From Pelomonas sp. Root1444 (lineage in GTDB: Bacteria > Pseudomonadota > Gammaproteobacteria > Burkholderiales > Burkholderiaceae_C), in the NCBI RefSeq assembly GCF_001426885.1, contig NZ_LMFP01000010.1, forward strand, positions 8,949 to 72,948: a stretch of DNA of 64,000 nucleotides. The letters run 5' to 3'. Under the pieces are notes generated by a model. That model searched no databases. It saw nothing but the letters and a program-made list of their open reading frames with translations, and was not told where the DNA came from. Shown piece by piece: positions 1 through 8,638 of this stretch; position 1 is the stretch's first letter, and every line of letters starts with the position of its first letter. Both the position numbers and the translations under genes were made by a program.

Positions 1-1089
1 GCGCTTGGAACTTTCGTCGATGCCCTTCATCGTCGTGACGACGTCCCCGACGACGCTACCGCCACGCTCGGCGATCTGTGAGGCCGACAGCGCGAGTTGG
101 TTCGCCTGCTTGGCGTTGTCCGCGTTGCTGCGCACGGTGCCAGCCAGCTCGTCCATCGTGGCGGCCGTTTCCTCCAATGCGCTGGCCTGTGCTTCGGTCC
201 GCTGGCTGAGGTCGGCATTGCCGGTCGCGATTTCGGCGGAACCGGTGGCGATGGAGTCCGACGCGTCGCGCACCTGTCGAACGATGGATGCGAGGCTGGC
301 CTGCATGGTGCCCAGCGAAGCGAGCACGCTGCCTGTTGCAGCGGCGTTCGCACCTTCGACAGGGCTCAGGTCGCCGCGCGCCACGCGTTGGGCGGTGGCG
401 CCCAGTTCGGCCGGTTCGGCGCCCAGGTCCAGACGCAGCCGGCGCATGATCCCCCACCCGGCCAGCACGGCGGCGATCACGGCCACCGTGCAGGCGGCGA
501 GCAGCAGGTTGCGTTGCAGTGCGTAGTCGTGAGCGGCGGCCTCGATGAGCTGGTTGGCGCGCATCTGCGTGTGCTCGCTGTATGCGCGCGCCGCCTTGAT
601 CAGCGCATCGAGCAGCGGGCGGCATTCATTGTTCATCTGGGTCACGGCGGCCTCGGTCTGCTTGCGCACCGCGAGGTCGACGATGGCCACCGCGACAGGG
701 CCGTAGCGCTCCTCGACTTGGGCAATGCCGCCGATCAGCTCGCGGGCCTTCTCGCTCGTGCCTTCGGCCTGGGCCAGGCGGCGCAGCTCCGCCAACTGCT
801 CGCCGACCCGGCGGTGCGCGTCGAGCACCCGCAAGCGCTCGTTTTCGCGGTCGGCGTCGTTCGTCAGCAGTACGAGGTTGCGCGCCGCGATCGCCCGATC
901 ATCCACGGCCGCACGCACCTGCATGGCCAGCGTGGCCCGCGCGTTGATGCCGTGCACGTAGTTATCGAACCGCGCGTTGCCGTCCTGCAGGGCCTTGATG
1001 GACAAGCCAGCGACCAGCAGCACCAGCAGCGCCAGGCCGCCGAATGCCGTGCCAAGCTTGGCGCGAAGGGTAGTGACTTGAAGCTTCAT
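1..1089 (-). CDS. methyl-accepting chemotaxis protein (3' end outside window)
   Basis: Inner-membrane chemoreceptor that would signal to CheA/CheW. The frame is open from an ATG at 1089 to the window edge, giving about 363 residues. TM1 lies at about residues 12-30. A periplasmic four-helix-type region covers about 31-190 and contains 'NLVLLTND', a motif common in 4HB_MCP receptors of Burkholderiales. TM2 is at about 194-214, followed by a HAMP region (about 215-265, 'ARGDLSP') and the start of the methyl-accepting domain ('QASALEETAATMDEL', 'KQANQLA', 'MKGIDESSKR'). The highly conserved signalling hairpin lies beyond position 1. The ligand cannot be told. No partner gene is adjacent; the next gene upstream is rfbC in the same orientation, 241 bases away. 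The receptor class is clear; the C-terminus is unseen. Confidence 0.93.
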   Translation of the reverse strand, partial: MKLQVTTLRAKLGTAFGGLALLVLLVAGLSIKALQDGNARFDNYVHGINARATLAMQVRAAVDDRAIAARNLVLLTNDADRENERLRVLDAHRRVGEQLAELRRLAQAEGTSEKARELIGGIAQVEERYGPVAVAIVDLAVRKQTEAAVTQMNNECRPLLDALIKAARAYSEHTQMRANQLIEAAAHDYALQRNLLLAACTVAVIAAVLAGWGIMRRLRLDLGAEPAELGATAQRVARGDLSPVEGANAAATGSVLASLGTMQASLASIVRQVRDASDSIATGSAEIATGNADLSQRTEAQASALEETAATMDELAGTVRSNADNAKQANQLALSASQIAERGGSVVGDVVTTMKGIDESSKR

Positions 1090-1330
1090 CGCGGACCTTT
1101 AGCGTTGCAGTGCCCTACGCCGACGCTGGCGGGGCACTGGTAAAGGCCCCGGAACCCGGTCAGGGGTTCATCAGCGTCCGAGGCCTATTGATGGCCGCAG
1201 TCTAGAAGGTCAAATGCGCGAATTGATAATTTCGGCGGAAGTGATAGATCGCCTGGGCGGCAATTTTGCACTTTCGGCGCTTTTTACTGCAGCTCGCCTG
1301 TGCTGCCCTCGCGATGGTCGCGCGGAAAGG

Positions 1331-1882
1331 TCAATCGAACGTTCTGGCGTCAGCCAGCGGAGGTGCAGTGAGGTCCTTGGCGGACAGCTGCGGCGTGATG
1401 CCCTCCAGCGGCCATTCGATGCCGATGCTGGCGTCGTCCCAACGCACGGCGCCCTCACATTCGGGCGCATAACGGCCGCTGGTCTTGTAGAGGAAGTCGG
1501 CCGTCTCGCTGACGACGACGAAGCCATGGGCGAAGCCTGGTGGGATCCACAGCTGGCGCTGGTTGTCGGCCGTCAGTTCGAAGCCCACCCAGCGCCCGAA
1601 ATTCGGGCTGGAACGGCGCATGTCGACAGCGACGTCGAACACGGCACCGGACACGCAGCGGACCAGCTTGCCTTGCGGGTGCGGATCGAGCTGGTAGTGC
1701 AGACCGCGCAACACGCCGCGCGACGAGCGGGAATGGTTGTCCTGCACGAAATGCACTTCGCGGCCCAGCGCCGCATTGAAGCGCGCCTCGTTCCAGCTTT
1801 CCATGAAGAAGCCGCGAGCGTCGCCGAACACCTTGGGCTCGATCAGCAGGACTTCGGGCAGGGCGGTGGCGGTGACTTGCAT
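1331..1882 (-). CDS. rfbC: dTDP-4-dehydrorhamnose 3,5-epimerase
   Basis: Third step of dTDP-L-rhamnose synthesis: epimerises C3 and C5 of dTDP-4-keto-6-deoxyglucose. The protein has 183 aa, the usual RmlC length. It is a cupin fold with 'VLRGLHYQ' carrying the catalytic His at about residue 62, 'IPPGFAHGF' at about 113-121, and the catalytic Tyr in 'FLYK' at about 132. The ATG at 1882 is preferred over an in-frame TTG one codon upstream. It is the last gene of the rfbBDAC unit. An 84-base spacer separates it from rfbA and holds a degenerate copy of an intergenic repeat. Confidence 0.96.
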   Translation of the reverse strand: MQVTATALPEVLLIEPKVFGDARGFFMESWNEARFNAALGREVHFVQDNHSRSSRGVLRGLHYQLDPHPQGKLVRCVSGAVFDVAVDMRRSSPNFGRWVGFELTADNQRQLWIPPGFAHGFVVVSETADFLYKTSGRYAPECEGAVRWDDASIGIEWPLEGITPQLSAKDLTAPPLADARTFD

Positions 1883-1889
1883 CAAAGGC

Positions 1890-1948
1890 CTCGCTCGCCA
1901 CCCGTGGGGCCATTGGCGCCTTCGCGAGGGGCAGTAAACGACGTGAAC
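1890..1948 (-). repeat. degenerate copy of a GC-rich intergenic repeat
   Basis: Read on the minus strand, the rfbA-rfbC spacer aligns with the pyrR-pyrB spacer (38243-38302). The shared core is GT-CAC-TCGTT-ACTGCCCC followed by CG and GGCG blocks, with scattered mismatches. Such elements are common between genes in Burkholderiales; I infer a dispersed non-coding repeat, possibly forming hairpins in mRNA. Confidence 0.5.
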
Positions 1949-1966
1949 ATGGTGACTGTCATGGCT

Positions 1967-2851
1967 TCAGAAGACCTTCTCGGTCAGCACCTTGAGCAGG
2001 TACTGGCCGTAGCCGTTCTTGGCCAGTGGCTTGGCCAGCGCCTCCAGCTGCGCGGCGTCGATCCAGCCGGCCCGATAGGCGATCTCCTCGGGGCAGGCCA
2101 CCTTGAGGCCCTGGCGCTTTTCCAGCGTCGCGATGAACTGGCCCGCTTCCATCAGGCTGTCATGCGTACCGGTGTCTAGCCAGGCGTAGCCGCGGCCCAT
2201 GATCTCCACGTTGAGCTGGCCGCGCTTCAGGTACTCGGCGTTGACGTCGGTGATCTCCAACTCGCCTCGCGGACTCGGCTTGATGTTGGCGGCGATGTCG
2301 CAGACCTGCTCGTCGTAGAAGTACAGGCCGGTGACGGCGTAGTTGCTTTTGGGGGCCTTTGGCTTTTCTTCGATGGACAACGCGCGCTTGTCGGCGCCGA
2401 ACTCGACGACGCCATAGCGCTCGGGGTCATGCACGTGGTAGGCGAAGACGCTGGCGCCGCCGTCGCGGGTGGTGGCGTTGCCCAGCAGGCCGGCGAAGTC
2501 ATGGCCGTAGAAAATGTTGTCGCCCAACACCAGCGCGCTGGGCGCGCCGCCGACGAAGTCGCGGCCGAGGATGAAGGCCTGCGCCAGACCGTCGGGGCTG
2601 GGCTGCACGCAATAGCTGATGTTCAGCCCCCAGCGCGCGCCGTCGCCCAGCAGCGCCTCGAAGCGTGGTGTGTCCTGCGGCGTGCTGATCAGGAGGATGT
2701 CGCGGATGCCCGCGAGCATCAGCGTGCTCAGCGGGTAATAGACCATCGGCTTGTCGTAGACGGGCAGCAGTTGCTTGCTGACGGCGAGCGTGGCGGGGTG
2801 CAGGCGCGTGCCGGACCCGCCGGCGAGGATGATGCCCTTGCGGTTCTTCAT
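1967..2851 (-). CDS. rfbA: glucose-1-phosphate thymidylyltransferase
   Basis: First step of dTDP-rhamnose synthesis: glucose-1-phosphate plus dTTP gives dTDP-glucose. The protein has 294 aa, typical for RmlA. The N-terminal nucleotide-binding signature '[11 protein letters not shown]' is at about residues 12-22, with '[11 protein letters not shown]' just after, '[10 protein letters not shown]' at about 107-116, and '[12 protein letters not shown]' near 222-233. The start is the ATG at 2851, 14 bases after the rfbD stop. It belongs to the rfbBDAC operon. Confidence 0.97.
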   Translation of the reverse strand: MKNRKGIILAGGSGTRLHPATLAVSKQLLPVYDKPMVYYPLSTLMLAGIRDILLISTPQDTPRFEALLGDGARWGLNISYCVQPSPDGLAQAFILGRDFVGGAPSALVLGDNIFYGHDFAGLLGNATTRDGGASVFAYHVHDPERYGVVEFGADKRALSIEEKPKAPKSNYAVTGLYFYDEQVCDIAANIKPSPRGELEITDVNAEYLKRGQLNVEIMGRGYAWLDTGTHDSLMEAGQFIATLEKRQGLKVACPEEIAYRAGWIDAAQLEALAKPLAKNGYGQYLLKVLTEKVF

Positions 2852-2865
2852 GACGGTCGGTCCCT

Positions 2866-3747
2866 TCAGAGGATTTCTTCAAGCATGCGGTCGACGCCTT
2901 GCTGCCACGTCGGCAGCGTCAGGCCGAAGCGCTGCTGCAGCTTGGCGGTGGACATGCGCGAGTTCAGCGGCCGTGTGGCGGGCGTGGGGTAGTCGCTGGT
3001 CGGAATGGCGAGGACCTGGTCCGGCGCCACCTTGATGTCCACGCCGCGGCTGCGGGCAAACTCGATGACGTGGCGGGCGTAGGCATGCCAACTGGTCTCG
3101 CCGCCCGCCACGGCGTGATAGGTGCCGCTCAGCGCCGGATTCGCCCGCGCCGCGCGCAGCATGTGGGCCGACAGGTCGGCGAGCAGGTCAGCGCCGGTTG
3201 GCGCGCCGATCTGGTCGGCAATGACCTTGAGCTGATCGCGTTCGCGCGCCAGGCGCAGCATGGTCTTGGCGAAGTTGCCGCCGCGTGCCGCGTAGACCCA
3301 ACTGGTGCGCAGGACCAGGTGCTGGCAGCCGCTTGCGCGGATGGCGTCCTCGCCCTCGGATTTGGTGGCGCCATAGACGCTCAGGGGCGCGATGGCGGCT
3401 TCCTCATCGCGAGGCCGGTCGCCGCTGCCGTCGAAGACATAGTCGGTCGAGTAGTGAACGAGCAGCGCGCCGGTGCGCCGGGCTTCGATGGCAAGCAGCG
3501 CCGGTGCCCGCGCATTGATGGCGCGGGCCGCCTCGACCTCGCTCTCGGCCTTGTCGACGGCCGTGTAGGCCGCCGCATTCACGATCACTTGCGGCGCCAC
3601 CGCCTGCACGGTCGCGAGCAGCGACTCTGCGTTGGCGAGGTCTGCGCCGCTGTGCCGGTCCAGCGCCACCACGTCGCCGACCACGGCCAGCGACCGCTGC
3701 AGCTCCCAGCCGAGCTGGCCGTTCTTGCCGAGCAGCAGAATCTTCAT
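2866..3747 (-). CDS. rfbD: dTDP-4-dehydrorhamnose reductase
   Basis: Final step of dTDP-L-rhamnose synthesis: NAD(P)H-dependent reduction of the 4-keto group. The protein has 293 aa. It is an SDR fold with '[10 protein letters not shown]' (nucleotide-binding loop) at residues 7-16, '[12 protein letters not shown]' at about 66-77, 'STDYVFDG' at about 105-112, and the catalytic Tyr/Lys pair in 'YGATKSEGE' at about 132-140. The ATG at 3747 shares an ATGA overlap with the rfbB stop, which indicates translational coupling. A longer in-frame extension upstream runs inside rfbB and is not used. Confidence 0.97.
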   Translation of the reverse strand: MKILLLGKNGQLGWELQRSLAVVGDVVALDRHSGADLANAESLLATVQAVAPQVIVNAAAYTAVDKAESEVEAARAINARAPALLAIEARRTGALLVHYSTDYVFDGSGDRPRDEEAAIAPLSVYGATKSEGEDAIRASGCQHLVLRTSWVYAARGGNFAKTMLRLARERDQLKVIADQIGAPTGADLLADLSAHMLRAARANPALSGTYHAVAGGETSWHAYARHVIEFARSRGVDIKVAPDQVLAIPTSDYPTPATRPLNSRMSTAKLQQRFGLTLPTWQQGVDRMLEEIL

Positions 3748-4805
3748 GCCGCGGTGTACTGCTGGCTGATCCAGTCGCGATAGGCACCGCTCTGCACGCG
3801 GGCGACCCAGTCCGGATGGTCGAGGTACCACTGCACGGTCTTGCGGATGCCGGTCTGGAAGGTCTCCGCCGGCCGCCAGCCCAGTTCACGCTCGATCTTG
3901 CGCGCGTCGATGGCATAGCGGCGGTCGTGGCCGGGGCGGTCCTTCACATAGGTGATGAGGCGCTCGTACTTGCCGGCCGGGTCGGGTCGCAGTTCGTCGA
4001 GCAGCGCACAGACGATCTTGACGATGTCGATGTTGGCCTGCTCGTTCCAGCCCCCGATGTTGTAGGTCTCGCCCAGCCGGCCTCCGGCCAGCACGGCGCG
4101 GATGCCGCTGCAATGGTCGGTCACGTACAACCAGTCGCGAATCTGCTGGCCGTCGCCGTAGACGGGCAGCGGTTTGCCGGCCAGCGCATTGACGATCATC
4201 AGCGGGATCAGCTTCTCAGGAAAGTGATAAGGCCCGTAGTTGTTCGAGCAGTTGGTCGTGACGACCGGCAGGCCATAGGTGTGGTGCCAGGCGCGCACGA
4301 GGTGGTCGCTGGCTGCCTTGCTGGCCGAGTAGGGGCTGTTGGGCTCGTAGGGGTTGGTTTCGGCGAACGGCGGGTCGTCGGCCTTCAGCGAGCCGTAGAC
4401 CTCGTCGGTTGAGACGTGGTGGAAGCGGAAGGCCGCCTTGGCCTCGGCCTCCATCGCCCCCCAATAGGCGCGGGCGGCTTCGAGCAGCGTGAAGGTGCCG
4501 TCGACATTGGTCTTCATGAAGGCGCCGGGGCCGCTGATGGAGCGGTCCACATGGCTCTCGGCCGCGAAATGGACGATGGCGCGTGGCTTGTGCGCGGCCA
4601 GCAGGCTGTCGACGAGGGCGCGGTCGCAGATGTCGCCCTTGACGAAGACGTGGCGGGCGTCGCCGTCCAGTGATGCGAGATTTTCGAGGTTGCCAGCGTA
4701 GGTCAGCGCGTCGAGGTTGACGACGGGCTCGTCGATTTGCGCCAGCCAGTCGAGCACGAAGTTGCTGCCGATGAAGCCGGCGCCGCCGGTGACAAGGATG
4801 GTCAT
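3744..4805 (-). CDS. rfbB: dTDP-glucose 4,6-dehydratase
   Basis: Second step of dTDP-rhamnose synthesis: dTDP-glucose to dTDP-4-keto-6-deoxyglucose, with bound NAD. The protein has 353 aa, as usual for RmlB. It shows GxxGxxG in '[10 protein letters not shown]' at residues 7-16, '[12 protein letters not shown]' at about 81-92, 'STDEVYGSL' with the catalytic Asp/Glu at about 131-139, and '[12 protein letters not shown]' with the Tyr/Lys pair at about 164-175. The ATG at 4805 was chosen because homology begins there; an upstream in-frame extension would cross the terminator of manC. It is the first gene of rfbBDAC, so its promoter should lie between 4806 and about 4863. Confidence 0.97.
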   Translation of the reverse strand: MTILVTGGAGFIGSNFVLDWLAQIDEPVVNLDALTYAGNLENLASLDGDARHVFVKGDICDRALVDSLLAAHKPRAIVHFAAESHVDRSISGPGAFMKTNVDGTFTLLEAARAYWGAMEAEAKAAFRFHHVSTDEVYGSLKADDPPFAETNPYEPNSPYSASKAASDHLVRAWHHTYGLPVVTTNCSNNYGPYHFPEKLIPLMIVNALAGKPLPVYGDGQQIRDWLYVTDHCSGIRAVLAGGRLGETYNIGGWNEQANIDIVKIVCALLDELRPDPAGKYERLITYVKDRPGHDRRYAIDARKIERELGWRPAETFQTGIRKTVQWYLDHPDWVARVQSGAYRDWISQQYTAA

Positions 4806-4863
4806 GGTGATGTGCGGTCTGAGCGGGACAGTGTCGCGCAACTGCAGCTGGCGCGAGAAACAG

Positions 4864-4889
4864 AACAGGCCCGAATGATCGGGCCTGTT
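4864..4889 (-). terminator. intrinsic terminator after manC
   Basis: A perfect 11-bp inverted repeat, AACAGGCCCGA / TCGGGCCTGTT, with a 4-base loop (ATGA on the plus strand). On the minus strand it is followed by CTGTTTCTC, a weak T tract. It lies 20 bases past the manC stop and separates epsB-epsL-galE-manC from rfbBDAC. Confidence 0.75.
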
Positions 4890-4908
4890 GCTCGGCGCCT
4901 GCCTATCG

Positions 4909-6354
4909 TCAGGTCCGGCCGTAAGTATCTTCAAAGCGGACGATGTCGTCCTCGCCCAGGTAGGAGCCGGACTGCACCTCGATGATTTCCAGCGGCACCT
5001 TGCCGGGGTTGGCCAGGCGGTGGGTCTGGCCCAGCGGGATGTAGGTGCTCTGGTTCTCGGTCAGCAGGATGGTCTTGTCGCCGTTGACGATCTCGGCGGT
5101 GCCGCTGACGACGATCCAGTGCTCGGCGCGGTGGTGGTGCATTTGCAGGCTCAGGGACGCGCCTGGCTTGACCATGATGCGCTTGACCTGGAAGCGCTCG
5201 CCCTGGTCGATGCTGTCGTACCAGCCCCAGGGGCGGTGGACCTTGCGGTGCAGCGCATGCTCGCCACGCTGGTCGGCGCCAAGGCGGTTGACGATCTGCT
5301 TGACTTCCTGACTGCGCGAGCGGTCGCTCACCAGCACGGCATCGGCCGTCTCGACGACGACGATGTCGGTCAGGCCGACGACGCCGACCAGGCGGCTGGT
5401 GGCATGCACCAGCGTGTTCTTGCTGTCCGCGAACAGCGCGTCGCCGACGAAGGCATTGCCGCTCTCGTCCTTCTCGGCGACCTGCCACACAGCCTCCCAG
5501 GCGCCGAGGTCGTTCCAGCCGGCGTCCAGCGCGACCATGCGCAGCGGGATGTCGGTGCCCGGGCAGCGCTCCATGACAGCGTAGTCGACCGACTCGCTCG
5601 GCACGGCGGCGAACTCGGCCTTGCCGGGGCGCACGAACTTGGCGTCGGTCTTGCGAGCCGCCCAGGCGGCGCGGGTGGCTTCGGCGATGTCGGGGCGGAA
5701 GCGCTCCAGCGCCTTCATCCAGACGCTGGCACGCAGCACGAACATGCCGCTGTTCCAGTAATAGTCGCCCTCGGCCAGATAGCGCTGGGCGGTTTCCAGA
5801 TTCGGCTTCTCGACGAACTGGGCGACGCTCAGCCCGCCGGCGTCGGGTTGGGTGCGGATGTAGCCATAGCCCGTTTCGGGACGGTCGGGCGTGATGCCGA
5901 GGATGGTGATGGCGCCTTCGGCGGCGATCCGGATCGCCTCCTGCAGTGCGGCCGTGAAGGCCGCACCATCGGTGACGGTCTGGTCGGCCGGCGTGACGAC
6001 GAGGACGGGGTCATTGCCGCCTTCAAGCGCGGCCAGTGCCGCCAGTGTCAGCGCCGGTGCAGTGTTGCGGCCCAGCGGCTCCAGCAACACACTGGTTGGC
6101 TCCTGTTTCGTTTCGCGCAGCTGGTCGAGCACCAGGAAGCGGTGCTCGTCGTTGCCGACGATGCAGGGTCCTGCCAGTTCGAACTCGGGCGAGGCGAGGG
6201 CGGCAAGACGCCGGGCGGCCAGTTGGAACAGGCTCTCATTGCCTGACAGCACGAGGAACTGCTTCGGATAACCGGCGCGTGACAGCGGCCAAAGGCGGGT
6301 GCCGGAGCCTCCAGCCATGATGACGGGCAGAACGGGGGTCTTGTGGATGGACAT
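4909..6354 (-). CDS. manC: mannose-1-phosphate guanylyltransferase / mannose-6-phosphate isomerase
   Basis: Bifunctional GDP-mannose synthesis enzyme (type II PMI family). The protein has 481 aa. The N-terminal pyrophosphorylase domain (about 1-290) has '[20 protein letters not shown]' at about 15-34 and '[10 protein letters not shown]' at about 178-187. The C-terminal cupin isomerase domain (about 330-475) has '[13 protein letters not shown]', '[14 protein letters not shown]', and '[16 protein letters not shown]' with metal-binding histidines. The ATG at 6354 follows the galE stop by 11 bases. A 21-residue upstream extension would overlap galE and was rejected. It is the last gene before the hairpin at 4864-4889. 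Confidence 0.96.
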   Translation of the reverse strand: MSIHKTPVLPVIMAGGSGTRLWPLSRAGYPKQFLVLSGNESLFQLAARRLAALASPEFELAGPCIVGNDEHRFLVLDQLRETKQEPTSVLLEPLGRNTAPALTLAALAALEGGNDPVLVVTPADQTVTDGAAFTAALQEAIRIAAEGAITILGITPDRPETGYGYIRTQPDAGGLSVAQFVEKPNLETAQRYLAEGDYYWNSGMFVLRASVWMKALERFRPDIAEATRAAWAARKTDAKFVRPGKAEFAAVPSESVDYAVMERCPGTDIPLRMVALDAGWNDLGAWEAVWQVAEKDESGNAFVGDALFADSKNTLVHATSRLVGVVGLTDIVVVETADAVLVSDRSRSQEVKQIVNRLGADQRGEHALHRKVHRPWGWYDSIDQGERFQVKRIMVKPGASLSLQMHHHRAEHWIVVSGTAEIVNGDKTILLTENQSTYIPLGQTHRLANPGKVPLEIIEVQSGSYLGEDDIVRFEDTYGRT

Positions 6355-6365
6355 GTCGGTTCGGA

Positions 6366-7379
6366 TCAATTGAAGCCCTGGGGATTGAGGTGCTGCCAGC
6401 GCCAGCTGTCCTCGCACATGCGGGTCAGGTCGAGCTTAGCCTCCCAGCCAAGCAATTCACGGGCCGAGGTCGGGTCGGCCCAGCAGGCCGCGACGTCGCC
6501 GGGGCGGCGCGCGACGATTTCGTAAGGCACGCTGCGGCCGCTGGCGGCCTCGTAGGCGCGGACGAGGTCCAGCACGCTGTAGCCCTGCCCGGTGCCAAGG
6601 TTGACGGTCAGCGAGCCGGGCTGGTCTAGCAGCCGGCGCAGCGCCGCGACATGGCCTTCGGCGAGGTCGGTCACATGGATGTAGTCGCGCACGCCGGTGC
6701 CATCGGGCGTGGCGTAGTCGTTGCCGAAGACCGACAGCTTGGCGCGCCGGCCGACAGCGACCTGGGCGACGTAAGGCATCAGGTTGTTGGGCGTGCCTCG
6801 CGGGTCCTCACCGATGCGGCCGCTCTCGTGGGCGCCGACCGGGTTGAAATAACGCAGGCAGGCGGTCTGCCAGGCCGGCTCGGCGATGCCGAGGTCGCGC
6901 AGGATCTGCTCGCCCATCAGCTTGGTGGCGCCATACGGGTTGGTCGCGGAGGTCGGCGCATCCTCGCGCAGTGGCAGCTGTTCCGGCGCGCCGTAGACCG
7001 TGGCGCTGGAGCTGAACACGATGCGCAGGCAGCCGTGGCGTTTCATCGCCTCGCAGGTGTTGACCAGGCCGCCGAGGTTGTTGCGGTAGTAGGCCAATGG
7101 CTGGCTGACCGATTCGCCCACTGCCTTGTAGGCGGCGAAATGCACGACCGCGGCCGGCCGGTAGCGGTCGAAGATTTCGTCCATCGCCGCGGCATCGCCA
7201 ACGTCCGCGCGTTCGAACTCGATGGGCGCCGGAGCGAGTTCCGCCAGGCGCTCCAGCACGATGGGTGAGCTGTTGACGAAGTTGTCAACGCCGACGACGC
7301 GATAACCGGCGTGTTGCAAGGCGAGCCAGGTGTGCGAAGCGATGTAGCCGGCAGCGCCGGTCAGCAGGACGGTGGTCAT
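6366..7379 (-). CDS. galE: UDP-glucose 4-epimerase
   Basis: Interconverts UDP-glucose and UDP-galactose; here it most likely feeds exopolysaccharide or LPS. The protein has 337 aa, the standard GalE length. The NAD-binding loop is 'GAAGYIASH' at 8-16; the third glycine of the usual GxxGxxG is Ala here, as in some extended SDRs. 'HFAAYKAVGESV' is at about 81-92, 'FSSSATVYG' at about 122-130, and 'NPYGATKLMGE' with the catalytic Tyr/Lys at about 147-157. It sits 14 bases after the epsL stop and 11 before manC, clearly in one operon. Confidence 0.95.
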   Translation of the reverse strand: MTTVLLTGAAGYIASHTWLALQHAGYRVVGVDNFVNSSPIVLERLAELAPAPIEFERADVGDAAAMDEIFDRYRPAAVVHFAAYKAVGESVSQPLAYYRNNLGGLVNTCEAMKRHGCLRIVFSSSATVYGAPEQLPLREDAPTSATNPYGATKLMGEQILRDLGIAEPAWQTACLRYFNPVGAHESGRIGEDPRGTPNNLMPYVAQVAVGRRAKLSVFGNDYATPDGTGVRDYIHVTDLAEGHVAALRRLLDQPGSLTVNLGTGQGYSVLDLVRAYEAASGRSVPYEIVARRPGDVAACWADPTSARELLGWEAKLDLTRMCEDSWRWQHLNPQGFN

Positions 7380-7393
7380 CGGCTCTCAGCCTC

Positions 7394-8638
7394 TCAGAAC
7401 AGGATGGCCTGGCCGGTGCAGCCGTAGCTGCTGGCGCTGTAGACGTATTGCGGCACGCTGCTGTCGCGGCTGGCGTGGTCGTACTGGCAGTTCAGGCTGA
7501 AGCCGCGCGAAATGGCCCAGCGCACGCCAATGTTGTAGAGCTTGGTGTCGTCGAACGCATTGGCGAGATTGACACCGGACTCGCCGTTGCGTCGTGTTCG
7601 ATTGCTGCTTGCCCTGGCGCTAAGGCTCAGCTTGCCTGTCAGGGAATAGCTGCTTCCCAGTTGCCACGTGGTGTAGACCCGGTTCAGGTCCGCCGCGCGG
7701 ACCACACTCTCCTGGCCCGTGTCGCGCGAATAGTTCAGGTCGAACTGCAGCTTGCCGGTGGGCCGCCAGTTCCAGCCGATGGCGCCCGTCGTCCCGCTGA
7801 AGTCGCGCAGCAGGTCCAGGCTGTTGCGGGTCTTGCTGCGGCTGATACGGGTATTCAGCGTGCTGTGGCCGCCGACGGTCCAGCGGGTCGTGAAATCGAT
7901 GTCGTCGCGGGTGAAGTCATTGATGGCATTGACCACGACCACTTCAGACGTGTCTGGGTCGATCGCCAGCCCGACGGGATAGCGTGGATTCGTGCCTTTG
8001 GTATGCCGCGCGACGAGACCCAGCCTCACGTTTCCGGCCGGTGTGGCGTAGAGGCCCAGCGACCCGGTGTTCTGGCGGTAGACGAAGCGGGCGTACTCCT
8101 CGGCGCTGAAGTCACGGCGGCGCTGCGTCCAGCCGCCTTCTAGCGTGTAGCGCGTGGTGACGCCCAGGCGGGCGATGGCCTGGTATTCGTCGTTGCGCTC
8201 GATGTTCTTCTTTCGGACCAGGTCGTCCGGATCAATGCCGTTGCCGATGTTGAAGTCGGCCAGCGAACGGTCGGACTTGGCGCTCAGCACGCCGGACAGG
8301 TTGCCGACCGTCTGCCAGTTCAGCGCACTGCGCAGGCTGTAGGAGCGGTAGTTCAGGTCGCTGTTGGTCGCATAGCGGTTGTTCTGCAGCGAGCCGTCCA
8401 CCGTCAGGTGCTGCCGCCCCAGGCGCTGGTCGATGCCGCCCAGCAAGCCCACACTCGTGACGGTGTCGTCATTCGTCGCGTTCGGCTCCCGGTAGACGTT
8501 GGACACCCGCGACACGCCCAGCGTGCCACCCACGTAGAAGGGCGTCGTGTCGTCCGTCTGCGCCTGGGCGGCCGCAGCCATCATGGCGAGCGCTGCAACC
8601 CAGACCGGGCGTGGAATTTGGAAGGGCTTAGTAGGCAT
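7394..8638 (-). CDS. epsL: EpsL-like exopolysaccharide outer-membrane beta-barrel protein
   Basis: Predicted outer-membrane protein of 414 aa. Residues 1-26 form a signal peptide (two Arg/Lys, then an Ala-rich core ending 'AAAAQAQ'). The rest alternates aromatic and polar residues with many Asn/Arg and ends in an aromatic residue ('GQAILF'), as expected for a barrel inserted by Bam. The pattern 'GVSRVSNVYRE' and 'DLNYRSYSLRSALNWQTVGN' matches my recollection of the EpsL family of EPS/PEP-CTERM loci (TIGR03014-type). Its role, EPS export or secretion, is inferred from the family. Its start lies 11 bases inside the upstream glycosyltransferase gene, so the two are coupled. Confidence 0.75.
   Translation of the reverse strand: MPTKPFQIPRPVWVAALAMMAAAAQAQTDDTTPFYVGGTLGVSRVSNVYREPNATNDDTVTSVGLLGGIDQRLGRQHLTVDGSLQNNRYATNSDLNYRSYSLRSALNWQTVGNLSGVLSAKSDRSLADFNIGNGIDPDDLVRKKNIERNDEYQAIARLGVTTRYTLEGGWTQRRRDFSAEEYARFVYRQNTGSLGLYATPAGNVRLGLVARHTKGTNPRYPVGLAIDPDTSEVVVVNAINDFTRDDIDFTTRWTVGGHSTLNTRISRSKTRNSLDLLRDFSGTTGAIGWNWRPTGKLQFDLNYSRDTGQESVVRAADLNRVYTTWQLGSSYSLTGKLSLSARASSNRTRRNGESGVNLANAFDDTKLYNIGVRWAISRGFSLNCQYDHASRDSSVPQYVYSASSYGCTGQAILF

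Noticed and set aside
1214-2179. Plus-strand open frame across rfbC.
   Set aside because: Antisense shadow of rfbC; composition unlike a protein and no ribosome site.
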